Assembly (NCBI GenBank): GCA_964420045.1
Contig: CAYQPQ010000009.1
Span: 1 to 44,066 of the forward strand
From: GCA-016699975 sp964420045
GTDB lineage: Bacteria > Patescibacteriota > Minisyncoccia > Moranbacterales > UBA1568
DNA: 44,066 nt
Direction of reading: 5' to 3'
Shown: positions 31,178 to 38,591 of the stretch, piece by piece
Layout of the letters: each line of letters opens with the position of its first letter
Position numbering within the stretch: position 1 is the stretch's first letter
The notes under the pieces: model-generated
The model's database searches: none
Told to the model about the DNA's origin: nothing
What the model saw: the letters and a program-made list of their open reading frames with translations, nothing else
Position numbers and translations under genes: made by a program

Positions 31178-31705
31178 ATGGGATTCTTTTCGAGCGACAC
31201 CGTCTTCACGGCGAAAGAAATGAAGTATGAGAACTTCAAGCACAGCAAGGTGATGAAGGGTCTTTTGGAGGATAAGAGTATCGCCGATATTTTGGACAAA
31301 AAAGACGAGAAGAAAGTTTTTTACGATAAGATGAAAGAAGTGGCAAAGCGGACCCCTGGAGGACGTCTCACTCGAAACGGGCTCCGAGAAGTGCTTGGCT
31401 ATTTCAGGAGTGGCAAGGCGGCGAACATTCATTCAACAAAGGAAGCAATGCCGCTCGCGCAGAAGATTGCGGAGAAGTTACTTCCGGCAGGGACACGTCG
31501 ATATATATATCGGAAAGATGGTGCTGTTGGAGAACAGGCAAACGGACCTGTTGATGCGAGGAGATTTTCACCGCGAACGTCAACGGTGAATCCTTCCACA
31601 TCTTCAGTGAAGCCTTCTTCGGGAATATCTCGATTTGTTCCGCCCTCAGTATCTCGACCCGCTTCTGTGTCGAGGCGTGTTCCTCCGATACGACCCGCGT
31701 TTTGA
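31178..31705 (+). CDS. Unknown protein with helical domain and Ser/Pro tail
   Basis: 175 residues. The first ~115 are charged and mostly helical (KMKEVAKRTPGGRLTRNGLREVLGYF, given as KMKEVAKRTPGGR then LTRNGLREVLGYF) and end LPAGTRRYIYRK. The last ~55 are Ser/Pro/Arg-rich and look disordered (SVKPSSGISRFVPPSVSRP). I recognise no family. TACACT at 31165-31170 ends 7 bases before the ATG, so a leaderless transcript is possible. It lies between hisS and the HIT gene with 10 bases to the latter. Confidence 0.65.
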   Translation: MGFFSSDTVFTAKEMKYENFKHSKVMKGLLEDKSIADILDKKDEKKVFYDKMKEVAKRTPGGRLTRNGLREVLGYFRSGKAANIHSTKEAMPLAQKIAEKLLPAGTRRYIYRKDGAVGEQANGPVDARRFSPRTSTVNPSTSSVKPSSGISRFVPPSVSRPASVSRRVPPIRPAF

Positions 31706-31715
31706 TTTTCAGTAT

Positions 31716-32063
31716 ATGCCGACCGTTTTTACCAAAATAATCAACAAAGAAATCTCGGCCGACATCCTTTACGAAGATGATGATGTGTTGGCGTTTCGTG
31801 ATATTCGCCCGCTTGCGCCGGTGCATATTCTGATTATTCCCAAGCGGGAGATTCCATCGATAAACGATCTTGATCCGGCCGATGCGCCCCTTGTCGGGAA
31901 GATGGTGCTTGTTGCTCGCGATGTGGCGCGACGCTTGAATATTTCCGAAAAAGGGTATAAACTGCTCTTTCGGGTGGGGAGGGATGGCGGACAAGAAATC
32001 CCGCATATTCATCTGCACCTTATTGGCGGTGCGAGACTTCATGAGGATATTCGCCCGGTTTAA
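31716..32063 (+). CDS. HIT family nucleotide hydrolase/transferase
   Basis: 115 residues, HINT-like size. N-terminus FTKIINKEISADILYEDDD, then AFRDIRPLAPVHILIIPKR and the histidine triad PHIHLHLIGG (HxHxH, middle His as nucleophile). These proteins usually hydrolyse adenosine phosphoramidates or related AMP conjugates. The frame is open 81 bases further upstream, but that part overlaps the previous gene, so ATG 31716 is chosen. Confidence 0.93.
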   Translation: MPTVFTKIINKEISADILYEDDDVLAFRDIRPLAPVHILIIPKREIPSINDLDPADAPLVGKMVLVARDVARRLNISEKGYKLLFRVGRDGGQEIPHIHLHLIGGARLHEDIRPV

Positions 32064-32170
32064 GGGGAAAACAGGCGGGGAAATATTTGGGACTCTCGCC
32101 GGTGGCGCGCAACAATACAGTGTGCTGTATGGTGCTAGCGGCGAGGGTCTTCAGTGATGAAGACTTCACG

Positions 32171-32178
32171 AAAGGAGG
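32171..32178 (+). promoter_or_regulatory. Strong Shine-Dalgarno of rpsU
   Basis: AAAGGAGG, 8 bases before the rpsU ATG (32187). Perfect complement to the usual 16S 3' end. It decides the start: an in-frame ATG at 32154 lies upstream of it and is rejected. Almost no other gene in the window has such a site. Confidence 0.9.
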
Positions 32179-32186
32179 TTTTTGAT

Positions 32187-32441
32187 ATGATTCATATTCG
32201 CAAGAAAGATCGTGAGACGCCGGAAAGTATGATCCGGAGATTTTCGCGTCGCGTTCAACAGAGCGGCGTGCTTCAACGTGTTCGAAAGAATCGGTTTCGT
32301 CTCGAAGAAAAGAGTCGCACGAAGCGTCGGGAAGAAGCGCTCTATAAAGTGAAAATTCGCAAGGAAATCGATCGTTTGAAAAAGCTTGGAAAATTTGATG
32401 AAGAATCGCTTCGCGAAGTTCGGAAGCGTCTCAATCGGTAA
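32187..32441 (+). CDS. rpsU: Ribosomal protein bS21
   Basis: 84 residues, basic and helical: IHIRKKDRETPESMIRRFSR, then VRKNRFRLEEKSRTKRREEA and a further helical extension of about 20 residues. bS21 sits near the anti-Shine-Dalgarno end of 16S rRNA. Its gene has a full Shine-Dalgarno, unlike its neighbours. The yqeY gene follows after 12 bases. Confidence 0.93.
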   Translation: MIHIRKKDRETPESMIRRFSRRVQQSGVLQRVRKNRFRLEEKSRTKRREEALYKVKIRKEIDRLKKLGKFDEESLREVRKRLNR

Positions 32442-32453
32442 TCGTATTTTCGT

Positions 32454-32909
32454 ATGACGGAACTCACATCGAAGATTCATGAAGATATGAAAGCAGCAAT
32501 GCGCTCGGGCGATTCGTTTCGTCGCGATACGCTTCGGTTTCTTGAGAGTGCGCTCAAGAACGCGGCGCTTGAGAAACGAGTGACGCTTGCCGAACTGTCT
32601 GATGAAGATGTGTACGCCGTTCTTCGGCGAGGTGTGAAACAGCGTGAAGACAGTATGGCGCAGTATACTGCCGGCGGACGGGGCGACCTTGTTGAGAAGG
32701 AGGAGCAGGAGAAATCAATCCTCGCCGCCTATCTCCCTGCGGCGCCCGACGAGAGTGTGGTGCGCGACGCGGTTGAGAAGGCGATTGCGGAGACAGGTGC
32801 GACATCGAAGAAAGATATGGGAAAAGTTATGGGAGTCGTGATGAAGTCGCTCGCGCATGTTTCCGGCAATGATGTGCGCCGTCTTGTTGAAGAGCGTCTC
32901 GGGGAGTAA
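32454..32909 (+). CDS. GatB/YqeY domain protein
   Basis: 151 residues matching the stand-alone YqeY family, related to the tRNA-binding tail of the GatB amidotransferase subunit. Landmarks: IHEDMKAAMRSGDSFRRDTL, LRRGVKQREDSMAQYTAGGR, ILAAYLPAAPDESVV and DMGKVMGVVMKSLAHVSG. The exact role of the stand-alone form is not known. The pair rpsU-yqeY is common in bacteria and ends here at a strong terminator. Confidence 0.92.
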   Translation: MTELTSKIHEDMKAAMRSGDSFRRDTLRFLESALKNAALEKRVTLAELSDEDVYAVLRRGVKQREDSMAQYTAGGRGDLVEKEEQEKSILAAYLPAAPDESVVRDAVEKAIAETGATSKKDMGKVMGVVMKSLAHVSGNDVRRLVEERLGE

Positions 32910-32941
32910 CTTCGAGCATACCAAACGTTACGAATGAAGAG

Positions 32942-32976
32942 ATAACACCGACATTTTCCATGTCGGTGTTATTTTT
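32942..32976 (+). terminator. Strong intrinsic terminator after rpsU-yqeY
   Basis: ATAACACCGACAT and its perfect 13-base complement with a 5-base loop, followed by TTTT. The stem carries T/A ends on both sides, so it may work in both directions. Confidence 0.88.
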
Positions 32977-33071
32977 GCATGCGGGAATCCTTGCGCGATT
33001 TTTTTGGTGCATAAAGTCATGGTAGTATGAGAATACCGTTTGCAGCATATAACCTTGATTGAACGATCTCT

Positions 33072-33431
33072 ATGAATCGGACCGTGAGAAGTTTTTCTTT
33101 TGCGGCGAGGGGGTTTCGATATGTTCTTCGCGGCGAGCGAAATTTCCAAATCGAATTGTTTGTGGCTGGAGTGGTTATTTTCGGTATGATCGTGTTTGAT
33201 CTTTCCGTATTGGAACGAGTCGCGCTTATTCTTTGTATTGCCTGGGTATTGACGCTGGAATTGGTGAACACGGCCGTTGAGCGGATTATGGATGTTTTGC
33301 AGCCGCGCATTCACCCATATGCACGTATTATAAAAGATGTAATGGCGGCGGCAGTCTTGGTGTCTGCATTCGGAGCGCTGCTTGTGGGACTCGCTATCTT
33401 TATTCCGAGAATTGTGAGTATCTTTTCGTAG
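33072..33431 (+). CDS. dgkA: Diacylglycerol/undecaprenol kinase
   Basis: 119 residues, three transmembrane helices. Family motifs: FAARGFRYVLRGERNFQIEL, VLTLELVNTAVERIMDV (Glu and Asn of the active site) and IIKDVMAAAVLVSA. In Gram-positive-type cell envelopes this family phosphorylates undecaprenol for the cell-wall lipid carrier cycle, a fit with the LCP gene nearby. It is complete and begins after a C/T-rich stretch without a Shine-Dalgarno. Confidence 0.92.
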   Translation: MNRTVRSFSFAARGFRYVLRGERNFQIELFVAGVVIFGMIVFDLSVLERVALILCIAWVLTLELVNTAVERIMDVLQPRIHPYARIIKDVMAAAVLVSAFGALLVGLAIFIPRIVSIFS

Positions 33432-33463
33432 CACCTTTTGCGAAGTGTTCCGATGTTGTGTGG

Positions 33464-33469
33464 TATACT
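33464..33469 (+). promoter_or_regulatory. -10 box upstream of ftsA
   Basis: TATACT preceded by TGTGG (extended -10 type). No good -35 at the right distance. It implies a leader of about 130 bases before ftsA, for which I see no stable structure. Confidence 0.4.
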
Positions 33470-33609
33470 GTATCCGATATGCGGCGATGAAACCACTGGT
33501 GTGGTTTTTGCAAGTAGCTCCTCCTTTGGTTTTCGCGCGACATACTTTACGGCAATTGTTTCGATGATGTGTTCACGGGTTGTTTCTTGGTTCCTCTCTT
33601 GTTTTTCGT

Positions 33610-34857
33610 ATGGGAAAGAACAGTTGTGTTGCCGGTCTTGACATCGGATCCGGAACTATCCGGACGGTTATTGCTGTTCCCGGGAAAGATCGCGATGCTA
33701 TGCGTGTTGTCGGTGTCGGGTCGGTGCCATCCTCCGGTGTTCGTCGCGGGTCGGTCGTTGATATGGAGAGTGCCGTTCGCGCACTTCTCGAGTCGCTTTC
33801 GCGCGCCGAAGGGATGGCGGGTTTTTCGGTGGATCGTGCTGTGGTTGCGCTTGGCGGGCACGAAGTCTTCTTTCGAGAAACGAGCGGGGTAGTGGCGGTG
33901 GGCAAGGCGGATGGAGAAGTGTTGGAAGACGATGTGAATCGGGTGCTGGAACAAGCGAGGAGTGCGGCAACGCTATCGCCGAATCAGGAAATTCTTCATA
34001 TTATTCCCAAACAGTATCGCCTTGATGATGAAAAGAATATCAAGGACCCTCTTGGCATGAGCGGTGTTCGTCTTGAGGTGTCGGCATTGGTGATTGGTGA
34101 TGCTTCTCAACATACGAAAAATATTTCACGCGCGCTTGAGCAGGCGAATATATCCATCGAACAATTTGTCGTGGCGCCGCTTGCGGCATCGGAAGCGGTG
34201 CTTGGTGCGCGCGAGCGGGAACTTGGTGTAGCGTTGGTTGATATCGGTGCGAATACCACTTCGCTCGCTGTTTTTGAAGAAAGCGATCTTTTGCATGTAA
34301 AGATTCTTCCTATCGGTTCGGGGCACATTACCAATGATATCGCTATTGGTCTGCGCACCTCGATCGATGTTGCTGAGGAAGTGAAGCTTCGCTATGGAAC
34401 CGCTCTTCCTGATGACATTGACCGAAATGACGACATTGATCTTGCCGAGATAAACAGTTCGGAAGATGGTCTCGTATCTCGTCGACATGTTGCGGAGATC
34501 ATCGAGGCGCGCGTCGAAGAGCTTTTTCATTTCGTAGATGAGGAATTGAAGGCGGTTGGTCGATCGGGACTCTTGCCGGCGGGAGTTGTTCTGACAGGCG
34601 GGGGAGCGAAGCTTCCCGGGTTGGTTGATGTTGCGAAGGATGCATTGCGACTGCCGGCGCAAATCGGTTATCCGAAGCCGCTCGGGGGTGTGCTTGATCA
34701 CGTTGACGATCCCGAATTTGCTACGGCAATCGGGTTGATACTGTGGGCGGAGTCGAATGCTGATCATGTTCCCGGACATTCGTCGTGGGCGGCGGTTTCC
34801 GGTGTTCACGATGTTGTGAGTCGAACAAAGAAATTTCTTGGCAAGTTTTTGCCCTAG
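33610..34857 (+). CDS. ftsA: Cell division protein FtsA
   Basis: Actin-like protein that ties FtsZ to the membrane and recruits the divisome. 415 residues. Phosphate-1 loop VAGLDIGSGTIRTVIA, SHS2/1C insertion with VVALGGHEV and HIIPKQYRLDDEKNIKDPLG, phosphate-2 VALVDIGANTTSLAVF, adenosine loop VVLTGGGAKLPGL, and a C-terminal amphipathic segment VVSRTKKFLGKFLP as membrane anchor. The start is in the CGTATG context; an upstream in-frame TTG is rejected. ftsZ lies 2.4 kb further on rather than next to it. Confidence 0.95.
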   Translation: MGKNSCVAGLDIGSGTIRTVIAVPGKDRDAMRVVGVGSVPSSGVRRGSVVDMESAVRALLESLSRAEGMAGFSVDRAVVALGGHEVFFRETSGVVAVGKADGEVLEDDVNRVLEQARSAATLSPNQEILHIIPKQYRLDDEKNIKDPLGMSGVRLEVSALVIGDASQHTKNISRALEQANISIEQFVVAPLAASEAVLGARERELGVALVDIGANTTSLAVFEESDLLHVKILPIGSGHITNDIAIGLRTSIDVAEEVKLRYGTALPDDIDRNDDIDLAEINSSEDGLVSRRHVAEIIEARVEELFHFVDEELKAVGRSGLLPAGVVLTGGGAKLPGLVDVAKDALRLPAQIGYPKPLGGVLDHVDDPEFATAIGLILWAESNADHVPGHSSWAAVSGVHDVVSRTKKFLGKFLP

Positions 34858-34955
34858 CGGATACTTCTCTTCCGGTTTCCATGGGATATGTAGAATTTTT
34901 TTGCGGTGCGTTTCTGTGATATACTGACCGTGATATTTTGAACGTTTGTCTTACT

Positions 34956-35327
34956 ATGTTTTCTTTTCAGTCTTTGTATATTTTGCCACTTTCAAAGAAG
35001 TTGCTTCTTGTGGCACTTGTGTCTCTTCCGCTTCTAGTTTTTGTCTTCTTTCTCGCGCGCAGAAGTTCACCTTCAAGTCCGACTCAGGACATGGCCAATG
35101 AACCGGCTTCGGAGAAGAGTATCTCTCAGGGCGCTCTTCCGGATGATCAAGATGCAAATCTCGTTGCGGATTCTTCCGCTCTCGACTCGCTGCAGTCGGG
35201 ACACTCTCTTGGGAACATTGACCAACAATCTTCCGATTTGGATTCCCTGCGAGGGAGGGCGGGGAAAAATGTCCTTTCTCCAGCGGATGTTCAGTTGATG
35301 GAATTGGATTCGCAGTCTCTTCGGTAG
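34956..35327 (+). CDS. Small membrane-anchored protein, unknown
   Basis: 123 residues. One N-terminal helix (KLLLVALVSLPLLVFVFFLA) with a basic residue pair after it, then an Asp/Ser/Gln-rich, probably disordered segment (SLQSGHSLGNIDQQSSDLDS). TATACT at 34920-34925 places transcription about 24 bases before the ATG. The frame is open six more codons to a TTG, which lies too close to that start. No family recognised. Its place between ftsA and ftsZ suggests an envelope or division link, but nothing in the sequence proves it. Confidence 0.65.
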   Translation: MFSFQSLYILPLSKKLLLVALVSLPLLVFVFFLARRSSPSSPTQDMANEPASEKSISQGALPDDQDANLVADSSALDSLQSGHSLGNIDQQSSDLDSLRGRAGKNVLSPADVQLMELDSQSLR

Positions 35328-35370
35328 GAAATATAAAGGATTTACTCAGTGTGGATATTTTTAAAAGTAA

Positions 35371-36213
35371 ATGTTTATGAGCCATCTCTCTTCATCCTCA
35401 GGTGTCGCGCGGTTTTTTCGAAAATCGCTGTTTGTGCTTGCGGTCGCTGCCGCTTCCGGCGGAGCGGTTTTTCTGGTGCGTCAAGGAAGTGCTGATTCCG
35501 TTCCGGGCTTTACGGCATTTCAGGCAGCCGATATGGGTTCGAGGGCTATTATCGAGGAGATGAAGAGTGCCGGCGAGAGCGATGCTATTACTCGTTTGGG
35601 AGGGAACTGCAAGAGCGGTGTCATATCTGGTAAGAATTCTTCGGGAGAGTACCAGGTGGCATTTCGCGACAGCTCCGATCGACTCATGAGTTGTTCCGAA
35701 TCGATTGGTGACGTCGCTTCCATAGAAACGACGGGAATATTTGGCACGGAAAAGCGCATTGTTCGTTCCGTTCTTGCGCAAAGTACTCCGGCTGCCGATA
35801 GCAATGCATACGTGACTACCGGATCGGAATCGCAGTATAAACAGGGGGCGCTCGGCATCGGAGGGCTGCTCAAGGCCTATTCCGGAATGAATGCGAATGG
35901 GAAGCGGGTGACAAATGTTGCAGCGCCGACGAGTTCGAGTGATGCTGCCACCAAGGCGTATGTGGACGCAGCGGGTGGAGGAGGTGGATCATGCGGCGGT
36001 GTGACCGGGGGATGTACTGGGAAATACGGCTCTCTTATAGGCGGTACCATTCAATCCGTGTGGGGGAAGGGGTGTAAAGCGGTATATGCCTCAGCGGTAG
36101 ATTGTGCCGGTGCGGCGGATGCTTCCTATGAATGTGGTGAGGTGTATTCGATGAGTGAGGCTCAGGGTTCTGCCGGATTTCGAACCTTCTATTGTTTGTG
36201 TGCTCCAAAGTGA
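35371..36213 (+). CDS. Exported protein with tail-fibre-like motif and Cys-rich end
   Basis: 280 residues (ATG 35377 is a near-equal alternative). N-terminal hydrophobic helix (LFVLAVAAASGGAVFLV), a mixed domain of about 150 residues, then MNANGKRVTNVAAPTSSSDAATKAYVDAA (given here by its parts NANGKRVTNVAAP and SSSDAATKAYVDA), a motif common near the base of phage tail fibres and collar proteins. A poly-Gly hinge follows, then a Cys-rich domain with seven Cys ending FYCLCAPK. Likely a surface appendage or adhesin tip. Whether the motif came from a phage or evolved by convergence cannot be told here. Confidence 0.7.
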   Translation: MFMSHLSSSSGVARFFRKSLFVLAVAAASGGAVFLVRQGSADSVPGFTAFQAADMGSRAIIEEMKSAGESDAITRLGGNCKSGVISGKNSSGEYQVAFRDSSDRLMSCSESIGDVASIETTGIFGTEKRIVRSVLAQSTPAADSNAYVTTGSESQYKQGALGIGGLLKAYSGMNANGKRVTNVAAPTSSSDAATKAYVDAAGGGGGSCGGVTGGCTGKYGSLIGGTIQSVWGKGCKAVYASAVDCAGAADASYECGEVYSMSEAQGSAGFRTFYCLCAPK

Positions 36214-36399
36214 CGCCGTCTCACGTTGTCTTGATTGGAGAAATTACAAAAAATTTTTCAGCTTTCTTTTCCAGAGGCTTGTTCCCATGTCCTGCGCTTT
36301 TGTTCAACTTTCAAGTATTGGTTGATAAAATTTGAGAGTCTCACAATGAAAAGAAAGGCTGTAAACAGGTTCTGAAGAGTCTCTTTTGGGATCAAGGAT

Positions 36400-36969
36400 A
36401 TGGCTTGGGTAATCCGCGCAGTGCTTTTTCATGCGCTTCTCCTGATCTCAATAGTTGGCATCGATGTGTTTGTTTGGAAAGAGATTTCATTTCATGATAT
36501 TCCGGTGGCGGAAGTTTCCTGCCCCCTCTCCTCTGAATCGAGAGTGGTCAGAGGGTTTTCCATGGAACCGCTCTTCTTTGCGGGTGATGTGCTCACGATC
36601 TCTTTCGGATGGTATGTTTGCCATGTTCCAGTTCGGAATGATGCGGTTCTTGTTTCGTTTGCGGGGAATAGAGTGCCTCTTTTGAAGCGAATTCGCGGCA
36701 TTCCCGGCGATACGTTTCAAATACTTACGCTTCCTACGGGTGAGGGAGAGTTTTTCTTGAATGACGAAATCTTGAAGAACATACGCGGTGAAGCCTACCG
36801 AATTCCGCCTGTTCGAGCGTCGCTCTGGCGGTTGTATGAGGCGGAATTTCATGGCGTCATCCCGACTGACAAGTTCTTTGTGCTCGGAGAGATTCCGACG
36901 GGTTCTCTGGATTCGTCGAGATTCGGCTTTGTTTCACGAGACGACCTTTTGGGGAGGGTGGAACAATGA
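36400..36969 (+). CDS. Signal peptidase I-like protein (second paralogue)
   Basis: 189 residues, one N-terminal helix. S26 motifs are present in weaker form: VRGFSMEPLFFAGDVL with Ser54 as nucleophile, VPLLKRIRGIPGDTF with Lys96 as general base, and FFVLGEIPTGSLDSSRFGFV in place of the usual GDNRxxSxDSR box (Asn and Arg lost). It is only distantly similar to the lepB at 29089. The retained Ser/Lys pair suggests activity on special substrates, perhaps the exported proteins encoded just upstream. Start at ATG 36400. Confidence 0.8.
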   Translation: MAWVIRAVLFHALLLISIVGIDVFVWKEISFHDIPVAEVSCPLSSESRVVRGFSMEPLFFAGDVLTISFGWYVCHVPVRNDAVLVSFAGNRVPLLKRIRGIPGDTFQILTLPTGEGEFFLNDEILKNIRGEAYRIPPVRASLWRLYEAEFHGVIPTDKFFVLGEIPTGSLDSSRFGFVSRDDLLGRVEQ

Positions 36970-36977
36970 AGGTACAT

Positions 36978-37006
36978 TTGAGGTTTTTTGCATTCTCTGC
37001 TACACT
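36978..37006 (+). promoter_or_regulatory. Upstream ftsZ promoter candidate
   Basis: TTGAGG (36978-36983), 17-base spacer, TACACT (37001-37006). It would give a leader of about 230 bases before ftsZ. Confidence 0.5.
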
Positions 37007-37135
37007 ACGCGATAGCGAGGGTTTTTCGGGGGCATCCCTTGCAAATGATTTCCAAAAAAGACATACAAGCCGGTTTCCGATGCTGCCCCATTGAGGAGGT
37101 TTCTCCTGTATTGAAGGGAGTCGGTCCGGCTTTTC

Positions 37136-37164
37136 TTGACACTGTTTTTTGCCTCGTGATAAAG
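37136..37164 (+). promoter_or_regulatory. Proximal ftsZ promoter candidate
   Basis: TTGACA (37136-37141) with GATAAA/ATAAAG at 37158-37164 (spacer 16-17). Transcription would begin near 37170, about 70 bases before the ftsZ ATG. Two promoters in tandem would let ftsZ be expressed apart from ftsA. Confidence 0.55.
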
Positions 37165-37240
37165 TGGGGCATTCTCGTGAAGCCCGCTTTTTTGTGTTCG
37201 AATGTTTCTGTTTCTCCTTGCCTAAACCTCTTTCGTGCGT

Positions 37241-38578
37241 ATGGCTGAAATCAAACCGGCAATAGAAACGTTTGCAAAGATAAAAGTCGTCGGCGTCGGC
37301 GGGTCTGGGTGCAATGCTGTTTCTCGCATGATCGAAGCGAAGATAAAGGGAGTGGAATTTGTCGTTGTAAATACCGATGCGCAAGCGCTTCATCATTCTC
37401 GGGCGAGTGAAAAAATTCACATCGGAAAAAATCTTACCAAGGGTCTCGGCGCCGGAATGAATCCGGAAATCGGTCGTCAGGCATCCGAGGAAAATCGCGA
37501 TGAGATTCAGGAAGTCCTGAAGGGCGCCGATATGGTGTTTGTCACATGCGGATTGGGAGGCGGAACCGGATCGGGTGCGGCGCCAATTGTTGCCGAGACC
37601 GCCAAGGAAATCGGCGCTTTGACGGTTGGTGTTGTGACAAAGCCCTTTGCTTTCGAAGGAGCGCAGCGTCGAGCGATTGCCGAAGAAGCACTTCGCAATA
37701 TGCAGGAGCGTGTTGACGCGCTGATCACAATCCCGAATGACAAGCTGCTCTCCATCATTGATCGGAAGACGACGCTGATCAATGCGTTCCGCATTGTGGA
37801 TGATGTGCTTCGCCAGGGCGTGCAGGGAATTTCCGATCTTATTACCAAGCCGGGAATCGTCAATGTCGACTTCGCCGATGTGCGCGCGATTATGGAGGAT
37901 AGCGGCAGCGCGCTTATGGGTATCGGCATCGCGTCGGGTGATAACCGTGCTCTGGAGGCAGCGAAGGCGGCGATTAATAGTCCCTTGCTCGATCTTTCGA
38001 TTGATGGCGCAAAGGGAGTGCTCTTCAATATTTCCGGGTCGAGTGATGTTACCATGCTTGAGATCAACGAGGCGGCAAATATCATTACCGAAAATATCGA
38101 TCCGAATGCCAAGGTGATTTTTGGAGCAGTGTCCGATGATCAGGTCCGGAAGGGCGAAGTGCAGATTACGGTGGTGGCGACGGGATTCGATAGCGGGCGT
38201 ACGGTTGAAGACCCGTTCCGAAAGCTCTCTCGTGTGTCGGCGATGAAAGATGATCATGTCGACGATAGAGAGGTGCATGATCGTCGGGTTGCTCGTGAGG
38301 TGGCAGCTCCTTTGAGGGAAACACCGCCGCCATCCTCGTCATTCGAACGCACGGAGGACGTTGTTCGTCAAAAAGAATCGCTCGAGGAGCCGGTACAATT
38401 GGCGGAAGAGCCGGATGAGAGAATGTTTCCGATTCGAAAGCTTGAACCAAAGATGATTATTGAGGAGAAAATAGCGCCTCGCATCACGCCGCTTCGCGGT
38501 GATGCAAAAGACGACTTCTCCGAGGAGGATGATTTGGAAGTACCCGCTTTTATTCGGAGGAAAATGAAGAAAAACTGA
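37241..38578 (+). CDS. ftsZ: Cell division protein FtsZ
   Basis: Tubulin-like GTPase that forms the division ring. 445 residues. VVGVGGSGCNAVSRM (17-31), the GTP signature GGGTGSG (106-112), KPFAFEGAQRRAIAEE and the T7 loop NVDFADVRAIM. The core ends near residue 320; a charged linker of about 110 residues leads to the C-terminal peptide DDLEVPAFIRRKMKKN, the site that binds FtsA. Both partners of that contact are therefore present in this locus. ATG 37241 is in the CGTATG context; the in-frame GTG two codons upstream is rejected. Confidence 0.97.
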   Translation: MAEIKPAIETFAKIKVVGVGGSGCNAVSRMIEAKIKGVEFVVVNTDAQALHHSRASEKIHIGKNLTKGLGAGMNPEIGRQASEENRDEIQEVLKGADMVFVTCGLGGGTGSGAAPIVAETAKEIGALTVGVVTKPFAFEGAQRRAIAEEALRNMQERVDALITIPNDKLLSIIDRKTTLINAFRIVDDVLRQGVQGISDLITKPGIVNVDFADVRAIMEDSGSALMGIGIASGDNRALEAAKAAINSPLLDLSIDGAKGVLFNISGSSDVTMLEINEAANIITENIDPNAKVIFGAVSDDQVRKGEVQITVVATGFDSGRTVEDPFRKLSRVSAMKDDHVDDREVHDRRVAREVAAPLRETPPPSSSFERTEDVVRQKESLEEPVQLAEEPDERMFPIRKLEPKMIIEEKIAPRITPLRGDAKDDFSEEDDLEVPAFIRRKMKKN

Positions 38579-38591
38579 GCTGTGCTTCCGT

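Noticed and set aside
37092..37113. GAGGAGG upstream of ftsZ as a ribosome-binding site
   Set aside because: It is more than 120 bases before the ftsZ start, and no start codon with a plausible gene follows at the right distance.
36857..38278. Long minus-strand ORF (473 codons) opposite ftsZ
   Set aside because: It is the mirror of the ftsZ codon pattern. Its translation is rich in His, Arg and Asn with no recognisable domain, and ftsZ is certain.
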